Source: TA-20 sp035935115 (GTDB lineage: Archaea; Thermoproteota; Nitrososphaeria; Nitrososphaerales; Nitrosopumilaceae). From it: a DNA stretch of 64,000 nt. This document shows positions 17,939-26,171 of this stretch, piece by piece. Position numbers and translations under genes: made by a program. The notes beneath the pieces were generated by a model. It ran no database searches. It saw only the letters and a program-made list of their open reading frames with translations, and had not been told where the DNA came from. Numbering within the stretch: position 1 is the first letter of the stretch; every line of letters starts with the position of its first letter. The stretch covers positions 62,001-126,000 of the forward strand of contig DASYXK010000001.1 in NCBI GenBank assembly GCA_035935115.1. Reading direction: 5' to 3'.

Positions 17939-18319
17939 TTGGTAGACAAAGAACTTGAGGAAATAATGAAAAAGAAAATGGCGGAAATGACAACTCAAAA
18001 AGAACCAGAAATTCTGGAACTAACAGATGCAAATTTTGACAATGCCATTGCTGGTGATAAACCAGTACTTGTTGATTTTTGGGCTGCTTGGTGTGGTCCG
18101 TGTCAATACATGCTTCCAATATTTACCAGGTTATCTAAAAAATACAAAACTATCAAATTTGCTCGAGTAAATGTTGATGATGCTCAGGGGATTTCTTCAA
18201 GATATGGTGTGTATGCAATTCCAACCTTTATCATTTTTAAAAATGGTCAACTAGTAGACAAGGCAGTTGGTGCAGTCGGTGAACCGGGTATTCACATGCT
18301 TGCACAAAAATATGCCTAG
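17939..18319 (+). CDS. Thioredoxin (N-terminally extended)
   Basis: A 126-residue thioredoxin with the redox motif WCGPC (Cys52, Cys55) inside FWAAWCGPCQYMLP, the cis-Pro in YAIPTFIIF and a typical C-terminal helix. About 20 charged residues precede the fold (EEIMKKKMAEMTTQKEP), longer than the second thioredoxin at 36.7 kb. TTG start. The stop overlaps the convergent aIF5B gene by 4 bases. Cytoplasmic disulfide reductase; the partner reductase is not in the window. Confidence 0.92.
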   Translation: MVDKELEEIMKKKMAEMTTQKEPEILELTDANFDNAIAGDKPVLVDFWAAWCGPCQYMLPIFTRLSKKYKTIKFARVNVDDAQGISSRYGVYAIPTFIIFKNGQLVDKAVGAVGEPGIHMLAQKYA

Positions 18320-20097
18320 TATCCATACATAGGATTTAGCTTTCTTTGTATTTGCACTATTTCTTGTAATACTTGGAATTCCTCAGGATTTAATTTGTGA
18401 GCAAATTGCTTAAGCAAAAGCTTTACCTCAGGTGCAGGTGGAAAAGAATAGAAAACTTCTTCTTCGGATATTTGTCTGTCAATTGTTATATTTTGGATTG
18501 AAACGGCAACTTCTTGTCCTTTTTTAGCCTCTTCAATACTTTTACCATTCTCTTGTAGCTGATGAATTATCCCTATTTTTCTTCCAGACATATTCATTAT
18601 TGGAACTTTTTGTCTTAGAATACCCACATCTACACGAACACCAAAAACAGCAGGATTACTTTTTCGAAATATGTATCCTTTTAGAAATGTAAATTTGCAT
18701 AATGGAGTAAGCTCCAAAAAAATAGCATTTTCTTCATTTACTGTGTCTTCATCTACCCAATGAGTGTAGTTATCAACTAAACTGTAAATTACTTGATCAT
18801 GGAAAATTCGTATGTGATTTGCATCAGCTTCATCTTGGGCATCTTGTAAAATTTTAACATTAAATGCAATTACAACACCCAGATGTCTGTCTTTTTCTTT
18901 TATTGAAAGTGCTTCAACTATATCGCGTCTTGTAACAGGTCCAATATCTGCCATTGATATTGGTACATTTTGGCGTTTTAATAGATCAGTTAAAGCTTCA
19001 AGAGAACCAATTGTATCACATTTTAGAATAACTCCCTTTGTATCAGTTTTAACAAAAACAGATTTCATCTCGGATTCAACTAATTTTTTTAGCTCTTCTA
19101 CCTGAGAATCGTCAGAGGTAGCATATACTGGACTTCCTGGAAGAACACCATCAAGATCAGGTGAAGTGATTTTGACACCTGCTGCAGCCATAACTTCATT
19201 AACATGCTTGAATTTGTCTCGCGGATCCCTCATCTCATCAAGCGGTTTTGGTAAAAGTATTGCTTTTGCTTTTGTAGCAATTACAGAATCCCTTTTTGCT
19301 AGAACTATGGTATCTCCTTTTTTGAGGTTACCATCAATCAAAATAATGTTTGCAGTTACACCTAAACCAATTTCTTCTTTGATCTCAAGTACAATGCCTT
19401 TTGTGGATTTTTTTTCTTGTTCTAGTTTTTTTTGCATGTATTGTTGGGTTAAACCTACTAATACAGCAAGTAGTTCTGGAATTCCTTCTCCAGTTCGTGC
19501 ACTCACTGGAACTATGGATATTTCTTTTGTAAAGTCCTTAACTCTGTAAAATGCTTCAGAATTGTAACCTAGTATTGATAATGTTCCGACAACGTTGTAA
19601 AGTAATTCATCAAGTGCAGTTTGTATAAATGTATCTTGTTCTTTTATTGATTGTGAAATAAATTTTGTATTAGTTTTTTTCCAACCAGAAATCTGATCTA
19701 CTTTGTTTAATGCTATTACAAATGGTACTTTTCTGCTTTGCAATATCTTCAAACTTTCATTAGTTTGTGGTTGAAATCCTCTGTTTACATCAACAACCAA
19801 TATTGCAATATCTGCTGCAGATCCTCCACGAGCTCGCAGGTTTGTAAAAACTTCATGTCCTGGTGTATCAATTACCAAAAGACCTGGAATCTCATCCTTT
19901 CCGCCACTTAGTTTAGCAAAGAGTGGACCACAGACCTTCTTTATTGTATCAGACGGGAGAAAACTTGCTCCAATATGTTGGGTAATACCGCCTGCTTCTC
20001 TTCCTTGGACTCCAGTTCCACGAATTTTGTCAAGTAACGAAGTCTTACCAGAATCTACATGACCAAGAACTACTACGATTGGCTGTCGTATTTGCAA
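18316..20097 (-). CDS. infB: Translation initiation factor aIF5B (IF2 family GTPase)
   Basis: A 593-residue GTPase that promotes subunit joining and initiator tRNA accommodation. G1 is GHVDSGKTSLLDKI, G2 region GITQHIGA, G3 DTPGHEVF, G4 NKVD and G5 VPVSARTGEGI. Beta-barrel domains II and IV and the long helical linker follow, ending with the short archaeal C-terminus. No intein or bacterial N-terminal extension. TTG start (LQIRQPIVVVLGHVDSG region). Last gene of the L7Ae-S28e-L24e-Ndk-aIF5B operon, 6 bases after ndk. Confidence 0.96.
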   Translation of the reverse strand: MQIRQPIVVVLGHVDSGKTSLLDKIRGTGVQGREAGGITQHIGASFLPSDTIKKVCGPLFAKLSGGKDEIPGLLVIDTPGHEVFTNLRARGGSAADIAILVVDVNRGFQPQTNESLKILQSRKVPFVIALNKVDQISGWKKTNTKFISQSIKEQDTFIQTALDELLYNVVGTLSILGYNSEAFYRVKDFTKEISIVPVSARTGEGIPELLAVLVGLTQQYMQKKLEQEKKSTKGIVLEIKEEIGLGVTANIILIDGNLKKGDTIVLAKRDSVIATKAKAILLPKPLDEMRDPRDKFKHVNEVMAAAGVKITSPDLDGVLPGSPVYATSDDSQVEELKKLVESEMKSVFVKTDTKGVILKCDTIGSLEALTDLLKRQNVPISMADIGPVTRRDIVEALSIKEKDRHLGVVIAFNVKILQDAQDEADANHIRIFHDQVIYSLVDNYTHWVDEDTVNEENAIFLELTPLCKFTFLKGYIFRKSNPAVFGVRVDVGILRQKVPIMNMSGRKIGIIHQLQENGKSIEEAKKGQEVAVSIQNITIDRQISEEEVFYSFPPAPEVKLLLKQFAHKLNPEEFQVLQEIVQIQRKLNPMYGY

Positions 20098-20103
20098 TTA
20101 GTT

Positions 20104-20505
20104 TCACTTGAATACTACAGATACTTCCTTTTCAAAACTTTCTTTAGAATCGGAGGCATGAATTATGTTGTCTGTAAATCCAAGTCCAAAATCACCCCTA
20201 ATTGAGCCTGGTGATGCCTCAAAAGATTTTGTGGAACCAATCATGAGCCTAGTTGTAGCTATTGCATTATTACCCTCGATTACTGCCGCTACTACTCTGC
20301 CTGATGTTATAAAAGATACAAGTTCACCAAAAAACGGTTTTGATTTATGGTCTGAATAAAATTCTTCAGCCATTTCTTTTGTAAAAGTAAACATCCTTAG
20401 TTTTACAATTTTGAATCCTTTATTTTCAAACCTTGACAATATTTGACCGACTAATTTTCGTTCCACTCCGTCTGGCTTTACAATAAAAAGCGACTGCTCA
20501 GACAT
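20104..20505 (-). CDS. ndk: Nucleoside diphosphate kinase
   Basis: A 133-residue NDK that equalises NTP pools by phosphotransfer through a His. It shows EQSLFIVKPDGVERKLVGQIL, the kinase-characteristic FSDHKSKPFF-like stretch (YSDHKSKPFFGELVSFITSG), RLMIGSTKSFEASPGSIRGDFG and the active-site NIIHASDS with the phosphorylated His. Length is typical of the short hexameric form. It sits in the ribosomal operon one base after rpl24e, a conserved archaeal arrangement. Confidence 0.96.
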   Translation of the reverse strand: MSEQSLFIVKPDGVERKLVGQILSRFENKGFKIVKLRMFTFTKEMAEEFYSDHKSKPFFGELVSFITSGRVVAAVIEGNNAIATTRLMIGSTKSFEASPGSIRGDFGLGFTDNIIHASDSKESFEKEVSVVFK

Positions 20506-20506
20506 T

Positions 20507-20710
20507 TTATTTTTTGACCTTTATTCCGCCCTTAACGTATTTGTTAGTCCACTTGAGTCTTCTTGGATCTCGTTTTAAAACAAGCATGTTTTTTTTGCAC
20601 TTTGATGAACAAAACCAGAAAACAGTGCCATCGTTTTTAACAAGCATTGTTCCAGATCCTTTTGCTACGGGTCTATTACAAAAACTGCATGGTTTGACTA
20701 GTACACTCAA
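20507..20710 (-). CDS. rpl24e: 50S ribosomal protein L24e
   Basis: A 67-residue ribosomal protein with a four-Cys zinc ribbon: CSFCNRPV near the N-terminus and FWFCSSKCKKNML, followed by the conserved RDPRRLKWTNKYVKG. The start is TTG at 20710, with no ATG or GTG in frame before the first Cys. It lies between rps28e and ndk with gaps of a few bases, the usual archaeal order. Confidence 0.94.
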   Translation of the reverse strand: MSVLVKPCSFCNRPVAKGSGTMLVKNDGTVFWFCSSKCKKNMLVLKRDPRRLKWTNKYVKGGIKVKK

Positions 20711-20716
20711 TTATAA

Positions 20717-20923
20717 TCACTTTATTTTTCTAGCTTCACGTTCAGTTTCGCGTAACATCAAAATATCAGACATTCGTACTGAACCTTTTACATTTCGTGT
20801 TAAGATTCTTCCTTTATCTTTTCCATCCATTATTTTTACTCTAACTTGAATAACTTCACCAGCAATACCAGTTCTGCCAACTATTTGGATAACCTCTGCT
20901 GGAATAACTCCTTCACTACTCAT
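20717..20923 (-). CDS. rps28e: 30S ribosomal protein S28e
   Basis: A 68-residue OB-fold ribosomal protein. It has VIQIVGRTGIAGEVIQVRVKI followed by RILTRNVKGSVRMSDILMLRETEREAR, the nearly invariant S28e ending. It overlaps the rpl7ae stop by 4 bases (ATGA) and is followed by rpl24e. In the cell it lines the mRNA exit path of the small subunit. Confidence 0.96.
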   Translation of the reverse strand: MSSEGVIPAEVIQIVGRTGIAGEVIQVRVKIMDGKDKGRILTRNVKGSVRMSDILMLRETEREARKIK

Positions 20924-21306
20924 TTGCTAGCTTGCCCACCCTTAATCTGTGAAAGCGATGCTATAATTTGATCTACTATGTGTTGAGCATCTCCTGCATC
21001 AATAATTGATGCAGCTGCAGAAGTGACATCTATTCCAAGAGCCTTACCTAAATCTTGCTTGCTTGGAACGAATGCATATGCTGCACCATGTTCCTCACAA
21101 AGTATTGGAAGGTGTGCCACTACTTCTGGAGGTTCCACGTCTTCGGCGATTATAACAAGTTTACTTATTCCGCGTTCAATTGCTTTTGTGACCTCGTTTG
21201 TACCCTTCTTTACCTTTCCACTCTGATGGGCTACTCTTAGTGCCTCATAGATTGGACTGACCAAGTCCTCAGGTACTTGGAACTTTACATAATAAGCCTT
21301 AGCCAC
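20920..21306 (-). CDS. rpl7ae: 50S ribosomal protein L7Ae (K-turn binding)
   Basis: A 128-residue L7Ae that binds kink-turns in 23S rRNA, box C/D and H/ACA guide RNAs and RNase P RNA. The conserved core is KKGTNEVTKAIERGISKLVIIAEDVEPPEVVAHLPILCEEHGAAYAFVPSK, with the GTNE and AEDVxPxE RNA-contact motifs. I prefer the GTG at 21306 (giving MAKAYYVKF, the usual opening) over an in-frame GTG at 21315. First gene of the translation operon; the leader is about 60 bases from the divergent-side neighbour glmM. Confidence 0.95.
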   Translation of the reverse strand: MAKAYYVKFQVPEDLVSPIYEALRVAHQSGKVKKGTNEVTKAIERGISKLVIIAEDVEPPEVVAHLPILCEEHGAAYAFVPSKQDLGKALGIDVTSAAASIIDAGDAQHIVDQIIASLSQIKGGQASK

Positions 21307-21366
21307 ATGTATCACCCATTGGGATCATTTCCATCCCTAGAGTGCTTCCAATTGGTTTTAAAAGTG

Positions 21367-22716
21367 TTATCTGCCAAGAATTGATTTTATTTTTGACATA
21401 TATTTTGTAAAAAGATCATGAAGATTTTCTAGAGAATCAGATTCTGCATAAATTCTTACTATTGGTTCTGTCCCACTTGGTCTAATCATCACCCAATTTG
21501 ATTTATCAAAGATTATTTTGATTCCATCAGTTGTATCCTTCTTTTGATTTTCTTGCATCAACGTCTGAATTATTTTTCTTGCTTCTTGTTTTGAGCATTC
21601 AATTTTACCTTTTGTAGTAAATGATGAAGGTAAAAGTTCCAATTCTTCTGAGATGTTTTTGTTGGAATGTGCAAGTAAATCTAGTGCTAACGCCATAGTC
21701 ATTGCACCATCTCTGACTTGATTATGTTTTCCATACATAAATCCACCATTTTCTTCAAATCCAATCATTGCTTTTGTAGTAACCATTTCTCGTGAAACTT
21801 CGACACTTCCTACTTTTGTTCTTATAACTTGAGAATTTGTTTTTTTCGCAATATCTTCTATTCCAGATGTAGAATTAATTGTTGTAATCAATTTTGATTT
21901 TGGATTTTTGTTCAGGATGAATTTAGAAAGAAGAAGTGCGGATCTGTCACCAGTTAAAATTTTTCCATTGTTATCGCAAAAAATACTTCTATCTCCATCT
22001 CCATCAAATGCAATCCCTAAATCTGCCTTAGTTTTAACTACTTTGTTGGATAGATCCTGTAAATTTTCTGGAGTTGGCTCAGATCCTCTTCCAGGAAATG
22101 ATCCATTAATTTCTTCGTTAATAGTTATCACCTCACATCCAAGCTCACGACATAATCTTGGAGCAGTCATTGCCTGAGCACCATTACCCAGATCCATGAC
22201 TATTCTGAATTTTTTAGATTTGATTTTTTTAGTATCAACCTGTGCCTTTATTCCATCAAGATATGTTCGAATAGCTTTTTCTTCCCTTTGTGTTTTGCCA
22301 AAATTCTTTGGGTTTATTTTCCATTTCTTTTTAAAAAAAATTGCTTCTACTTTTAGTTCATCTTTTCTTGAAATTTCCACACCATCTTTTGCAGTTGGCT
22401 TTATTCCGTTATACTGTGAAGGATTATGTGAAGCTGTTATCATTATACCTCCATTGTAACCAAGCTTTTTTGTAGCAAGTTGTAGACATGGTGTAGGAAC
22501 CAATCCAGCAATAGCACAATCAAGTCCAGCCGAATTCAAAGAGGAGCAGATTATTTTTGAAATTATAATGCTAGAATCCCTACCGTCATATCCTATAAGA
22601 ATGGGTCCTTTTTTGAAAAAATTCGCCAGTGCTAATGTAATTTCGGATGCAAAATCTAGTGTAAAACTTTCTCCGAATATCCCTCTAATTCCATTTGTTC
22701 CGAATAGTTTTGCCAT
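21367..22716 (-). CDS. glmM: Phosphoglucosamine/phosphomannomutase family enzyme
   Basis: A 449-residue alpha-D-phosphohexomutase interconverting 6- and 1-phosphates of a hexose or glucosamine for nucleotide-sugar synthesis. It shows LFGTNGIRG at the start, the phosphoserine loop MITASHNPSQYNGIKP (Ser96), the metal-binding loop FDGDGDRSIFCD, the sugar-binding GFEENGGFMYG and the phosphate-binding RPSGTEPIVRIYAES. The open frame runs further upstream, but MAKLFGTNGIRG at 22716 is the natural start and keeps clear of the tRNA-Leu gene. GlmM versus ManB specificity is not resolved; GlmM fits the GlcNAc-lipid enzymes at 7-8 kb. Confidence 0.88.
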   Translation of the reverse strand: MAKLFGTNGIRGIFGESFTLDFASEITLALANFFKKGPILIGYDGRDSSIIISKIICSSLNSAGLDCAIAGLVPTPCLQLATKKLGYNGGIMITASHNPSQYNGIKPTAKDGVEISRKDELKVEAIFFKKKWKINPKNFGKTQREEKAIRTYLDGIKAQVDTKKIKSKKFRIVMDLGNGAQAMTAPRLCRELGCEVITINEEINGSFPGRGSEPTPENLQDLSNKVVKTKADLGIAFDGDGDRSIFCDNNGKILTGDRSALLLSKFILNKNPKSKLITTINSTSGIEDIAKKTNSQVIRTKVGSVEVSREMVTTKAMIGFEENGGFMYGKHNQVRDGAMTMALALDLLAHSNKNISEELELLPSSFTTKGKIECSKQEARKIIQTLMQENQKKDTTDGIKIIFDKSNWVMIRPSGTEPIVRIYAESDSLENLHDLFTKYMSKIKSILGR

Positions 22717-22762
22717 CTTATCATCAACAATAGATAAATTTGTCTTAAAAGTCATGGTGCAT

Positions 22763-22847
22763 GCGGGAGTTGCCAAGCCTGGTCAAAGGCGCAGGGCTTA
22801 GGACCCTGTCTTTTAGGAGTTCGTGGGTTCAAATCCCACCTCCCGCA
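22763..22847 (+). tRNA. tRNA-Leu (TAG)
   Basis: An 85-nt type II tRNA. Acceptor GCGGGAG pairs with CTCCCGC, discriminator A. Anticodon stem CAGGG/CCCTG encloses CTTAGGA (anticodon TAG). A long variable arm follows, and the T arm is GTGGG-TTCAAAT-CCCAC. No intron or encoded CCA. It lies 46 bases upstream of, and opposite to, glmM. Confidence 0.94.
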
Positions 22848-22848
22848 C

Positions 22849-23034
22849 CTAATGTGCTACACAAAGTTGCATTTCTTTGTGATTTGTAAAATGAAAGCCG
22901 CAAAAGTCTTTTGAACATTCATAACAATGCCAATCACCTAATGTTGAACATACCGTGCAAATTCTTACTGGATTATTATGATCATAACTTTTTCCTCTAT
23001 TACGATTCTTTTCTGAGCCTCTAGATCTATCCAT
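22849..23034 (-). CDS. Small B-box/HIT-like zinc finger protein
   Basis: A 61-residue protein with a basic, Arg/Asn-rich N-terminus followed by one compact zinc domain: CTVCSTLGDWHCYECSKDFC then GFHFTNH and a final Cys and His. The spacing C-x2-C-x8-C-x2-C-x4-C-x2-H-x3-H resembles cross-brace knuckles such as B-box and zf-HIT, which bind two zinc ions. It ends one base past the tRNA-Leu gene. Function unknown; a protein- or RNA-binding adaptor is plausible. Confidence 0.7.
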   Translation of the reverse strand: MDRSRGSEKNRNRGKSYDHNNPVRICTVCSTLGDWHCYECSKDFCGFHFTNHKEMQLCVAH

Positions 23035-23191
23035 TATTTTTCCTCAGTTTTGCACAATATTAAAAAACTCAAACTCATCGCTCACACATTATAGGATTGG
23101 AAGTTTATAGCATCCACGCATTTTATCACTACGAGATATCTCAAAAGGGTATTTAAGCATTAATAAAGTACGGCTTTCCAACAAATTTAGA

Positions 23192-24049
23192 ATGAACAAA
23201 ACAAGAATAGAGATAACTGTAGTAGGTAGAGATCATGAGGGAGTAGTAGCAGGCTTTACAAATTTTATATTTCAAAAAGGTGGCAATATTGAAAAAATTA
23301 ATCAGAATGTAATCAGGGGTTTGTTTGGAATGTATCTTGAATCATCGTTTACACAAAAAATTAACATAAAAAAATTCAATCATGAAGTAGAACAGCTAGC
23401 AAAAAATCTAAAGATGGAAGTAAATGTACACCATGAAGCTGCACTTAGAAAGAGAGTAGCAATTCTTGTTACAAAAGAATCTCATTGTCTCCAAGCCATT
23501 CTTGAAGCTAGAACAAAAAATCAGTTAAAAGGTGAGATTATAGTAATTATTGGTACAGAAAATACACTGGCGCCCATTGCAAAAAGAGCAAAGATCCCAT
23601 TTGTACTTGTTAAAGATATTGATCAGTCAAAAGCTGAAGAAAGAATACTTGCAATCACAAAACAATACGATATTGACTTGATAGTTTTAGCAAGATATAT
23701 GAGGATTTTATCACCAAACTTTGTTTGGAGGTATCCTAACAGAATAATCAACATACATCCATCACTTTTACCAGCATTTCCAGGTGCTTTTGCATATATG
23801 CAAGCATATGAACGCGGTGCAAAGATAGTTGGTTGTACTGCACATTATGTAACCGAAGATTTGGATCAAGGTCCAATAATTTTCCAAGACGCGTTTGCAA
23901 TAGATTCAGATGAAACTGTAGAATCCCTAAAAAATAAAGGACAAAGAATTGAAGCAAAAACGCTTTTGGAAGCAGTAAAAATGCACTTAGAGGGAAGACT
24001 AGAAGTCTACTGGGGAAAAGTCCATGTGAAACCTAAGCGATCCAGATGA
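23192..24049 (+). CDS. purU: Formyltetrahydrofolate deformylase
   Basis: A 285-residue two-domain protein. Residues 1-80 form an ACT domain (IEITVVGRDHEGVVAGFTNFI). The rest is a formyltransferase-type hydrolase domain with RVAILVTKESHCLQAIL, DLIVLARYMRILSP, the catalytic NIHPSLLPAFPG (Asn and His) and GCTAHYVTEDLDQGPII (Asp). PurU hydrolyses 10-formyl-THF to formate and THF, balancing one-carbon pools. Its stop overlaps the next gene by 4 bases, suggesting a joint role. As archaea use diverse C1 carriers, the exact folate/pterin substrate is inference. Confidence 0.92.
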   Translation: MNKTRIEITVVGRDHEGVVAGFTNFIFQKGGNIEKINQNVIRGLFGMYLESSFTQKINIKKFNHEVEQLAKNLKMEVNVHHEAALRKRVAILVTKESHCLQAILEARTKNQLKGEIIVIIGTENTLAPIAKRAKIPFVLVKDIDQSKAEERILAITKQYDIDLIVLARYMRILSPNFVWRYPNRIINIHPSLLPAFPGAFAYMQAYERGAKIVGCTAHYVTEDLDQGPIIFQDAFAIDSDETVESLKNKGQRIEAKTLLEAVKMHLEGRLEVYWGKVHVKPKRSR

Positions 24050-24753
24050 TCGAAGTTAAAGATCTTTCAGATCCCGCTTTAAGCAAATTAATCAAAACCA
24101 AGAGACGTGTTGCTCTCATTCCGGTAGGTTCCATAGAACAACATGGACCACATCTACCAGTTTCTACAGACTCAGATATTGTATCTGAGATTGCAAGACG
24201 TCTTTCAGAAAAAACAGGCGTTATACTTTTGCCTACAATAAATTACGGGGTTTCATTTGAACATCACCCACGATTTAATCTCAGTATACCAAAATCAACA
24301 TTGCAAAAATTTCTCATAGATTTGTGTACCTCTTTATCAAAAAATAGAATCAATCAGATCATAATACTTAATGGCCATCACGGTAATCAATCATCTTTAA
24401 AAAATATTCCTGGAATAATGAATAAAATTACAAGAGGAAAAGTGCAAGTTTCAGTGTTTTCCTACTGGCATTTTATGAAAAGAAAGTTTGATCATGCAGG
24501 TTTTGTTGAAACATCAATAATGCTTGCAATATCAAAAAAAGTAGAAATGAAAAAGGCACGAAATGGATTCAATATTGACAAGTATTCTGAAAAACAAAAA
24601 AACAGATTAAACAAACTTGCGTCCAGATCATTTTTAGCTGTAGCAAAAAATGGGATATGGGGAGATCCTACTAAAGCAACTGCAAAAGATGGCAAGATGA
24701 TCTTATCAGAGATTGTGCAGAATCTCCTAAAAGAGTCAAACTTGCCTTACTGA
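24046..24753 (+). CDS. Creatininase family amidohydrolase (possible ArfB-type formamide hydrolase)
   Basis: A 235-residue metal amidohydrolase of the creatininase family. Metal-site motifs are present: IPVGSIEQHGPHLPVSTDSD (Glu, His, Asp) and LNGHHGNQSS. A later motif reads HAGFVETS where most members have HAGExETS, so a Glu is replaced by Phe. In archaea this family includes ArfB, which deformylates a pyrimidine intermediate of riboflavin and F420 synthesis. Coupling by ATGA to purU, another formyl hydrolase, makes a formamide hydrolase role attractive but unproven. Confidence 0.72.
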   Translation: MIEVKDLSDPALSKLIKTKRRVALIPVGSIEQHGPHLPVSTDSDIVSEIARRLSEKTGVILLPTINYGVSFEHHPRFNLSIPKSTLQKFLIDLCTSLSKNRINQIIILNGHHGNQSSLKNIPGIMNKITRGKVQVSVFSYWHFMKRKFDHAGFVETSIMLAISKKVEMKKARNGFNIDKYSEKQKNRLNKLASRSFLAVAKNGIWGDPTKATAKDGKMILSEIVQNLLKESNLPY

Positions 24754-24781
24754 TAAAAGCCGAAAATTACACCAATGAAAT

Positions 24782-24792
24782 TTTAATATATA
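24782..24792 (+). promoter_or_regulatory. TATA-type promoter of the SmAP-L37e operon
   Basis: The stretch TTTAATATATA at 24782-24792 lies about 35 bases before the SmAP ATG at 24824 and after the purU/creatininase unit. The distance predicts a short leader of about 10 bases. No other core element is clear. Confidence 0.4.
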
Positions 24793-24823
24793 CCCTCGAT
24801 ACATGGGGTAATAAGTGAAATAA

Positions 24824-25054
24824 ATGTCAGTAGACATGGCAGTAAAAGTATTGGATGAAAGCCTCAACAAAGTCGTTCTTATCAAACTAAAGGGCGGCAA
24901 AGTAATCAGAGGAAACCTACATGGTTTTGACCAACACATGAACCTGCTACTTGACTCTTCAGAAGAGATCCCTTCAGAGGGCCAGTCAAAAAGCCTTGGA
25001 ACCATAGTTGTCAGAGGAGACAATGTGGTAATCATATCTCCACCACCAAAGTGA
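24824..25054 (+). CDS. Sm-like archaeal protein (SmAP/LSm)
   Basis: A 76-residue Sm-fold RNA chaperone that forms heptameric rings. Sm1 motif: KVVLIKLKGGKVIRGNLHGFDQHMNLLLDSSEEI. Sm2 motif: LGTIVVRGDNVVIISPP, with the RG dipeptide. Very typical length. It is followed seven bases later by rpl37e, the conserved lsm-L37e pair of archaea, and so is probably linked with ribosome or RNA processing. Confidence 0.95.
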   Translation: MSVDMAVKVLDESLNKVVLIKLKGGKVIRGNLHGFDQHMNLLLDSSEEIPSEGQSKSLGTIVVRGDNVVIISPPPK

Positions 25055-25061
25055 TTGCATA

Positions 25062-25229
25062 ATGACTAAAGGAACAACCTCAATGGGTGGGTATACAAAA
25101 AAGCATACTCATATCAGGTGTAGGAGATGTGGAAAAAACGCATATCATGCACAACACAAACGTTGTGCTAGCTGCGGATATCCAGATGCAAGAATAAGAA
25201 AATACACCTGGATCAAATGGTACACCTAG
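25062..25229 (+). CDS. rpl37e: 50S ribosomal protein L37e
   Basis: A 55-residue ribosomal protein. It begins TKGTTSMGG, followed by HIRCRRCGKNAYHAQHKRCASCGYPDARIRKYTWIKW read in segments: a C-x2-C...C-x2-C zinc ribbon in a strongly basic protein. Segments match the archaeal L37e pattern exactly. ATG at 25062, stop TAG at 25227-25229, directly before the next ATG. It follows SmAP in the usual archaeal order. Confidence 0.95.
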   Translation: MTKGTTSMGGYTKKHTHIRCRRCGKNAYHAQHKRCASCGYPDARIRKYTWIKWYT

Positions 25230-26171
25230 ATGGAAGAATTAGTTTTGGTTTTAGGTTCAGTTGCAGGAGCCTGTACGGCAGTTGCCATGGACAAAATCCC
25301 AAAACGAAGAAATAACAAACAAATTATCGGAACAAGTTCAACTATCAAAAGTCAGATTCAATCACTTAAAATAGAAAAAGAAATTCTTACAAAAACAATA
25401 TCCAGATTATATCAGCAGGAATCTGAATTCTCAAAAGTACATCGTGACAAATTGTTACTAAGATATCAGCACCAGCTTGGCATTGTGATAACTAGAATCG
25501 AGAAGCTAGAGACGGCCAGTAGGCATCCAGATCTTGGACCACTTGGAGATGGATTGATAACATTAATGGATCAAAAGCTATCACACTTAGATCAAAGACT
25601 AAACGAAATTTCTTCCAAGATTGCAATTACTGTCATTCCTGCACCCCAAACAAAACAACCAGAACCAATCAAAGAAATTGTTTATGAAAAACCACAAATG
25701 AAGAAAGTTGAAATAAAAACTGAGATTCAAAAACCAAAAGAAGAATACGCCTCAAAACCATTTATTGAAATTCCAATTCCAGAGAATCATAGATCAGTAG
25801 AGATTACAACGCTGACAGAAATCCCAAATAGAATTCCAGAATTTCCATTAGAATTTGTAAAACCAGCCGTTGCCATACCAAAACAAATCGCCAAACAAGA
25901 AGTGATCAATCCAATTGTGGAAATCGAACAACCAAAACAAGTTGAAATTCAACCACTAGAAATACCAAAACCATTCGTAGAGACACCCCAGCCAGTCATA
26001 GAAACGCCTCATCTTGAACAACAAACACCTATTGAGAAAAAAATTCAGATTCCTACTGCATTAAAAATTCCAGAGGAAGAAAAACTGGAAGAAGATGACA
26101 AAGATATTGATAAGATTAAAAGCGAAATAATGAAAGCACTTTCAAAGCTAGAACAAGTAGAGGTAGAATAG
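25230..26171 (+). CDS. Coiled-coil, proline-rich protein of unknown function
   Basis: A 313-residue protein starting immediately after the rpl37e stop. Residues 2-20 are hydrophobic (LVLVLGSVAGACTAVAM), possibly a membrane anchor. Residues about 40-130 are predicted coiled coil (QIQSLKIEKEILTKTISRLYQQE, KLSHLDQRLNEISSK). Residues 140-285 are Pro/Glu/Ile/Lys-rich and low in complexity, with repeated PxPExP-like and VETPQPVIETPH stretches. A short acidic helix ends the protein. No PRC barrel is seen, so it is not CdvA. I do not recognise it; a membrane-tethered scaffold is a guess. Coupled to rpiA by adjacency. Confidence 0.65.
   Translation: MEELVLVLGSVAGACTAVAMDKIPKRRNNKQIIGTSSTIKSQIQSLKIEKEILTKTISRLYQQESEFSKVHRDKLLLRYQHQLGIVITRIEKLETASRHPDLGPLGDGLITLMDQKLSHLDQRLNEISSKIAITVIPAPQTKQPEPIKEIVYEKPQMKKVEIKTEIQKPKEEYASKPFIEIPIPENHRSVEITTLTEIPNRIPEFPLEFVKPAVAIPKQIAKQEVINPIVEIEQPKQVEIQPLEIPKPFVETPQPVIETPHLEQQTPIEKKIQIPTALKIPEEEKLEEDDKDIDKIKSEIMKALSKLEQVEVE

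Noticed and set aside
22717..22776. Upstream extension of the phosphoglucosamine mutase frame
   Set aside because: It would overlap the tRNA-Leu gene, and the family starts at LFGTNGIRG.
23035..23191. Possible box C/D guide RNA on the minus strand
   Set aside because: A GCGATGA-like C box and CTGA D box occur, but the spacing is too short for guide regions and D' and C' boxes are lacking.
25230..26171. CdvA identity for the coiled-coil protein
   Set aside because: No N-terminal PRC barrel; only coiled coil and Pro-rich sequence are visible.
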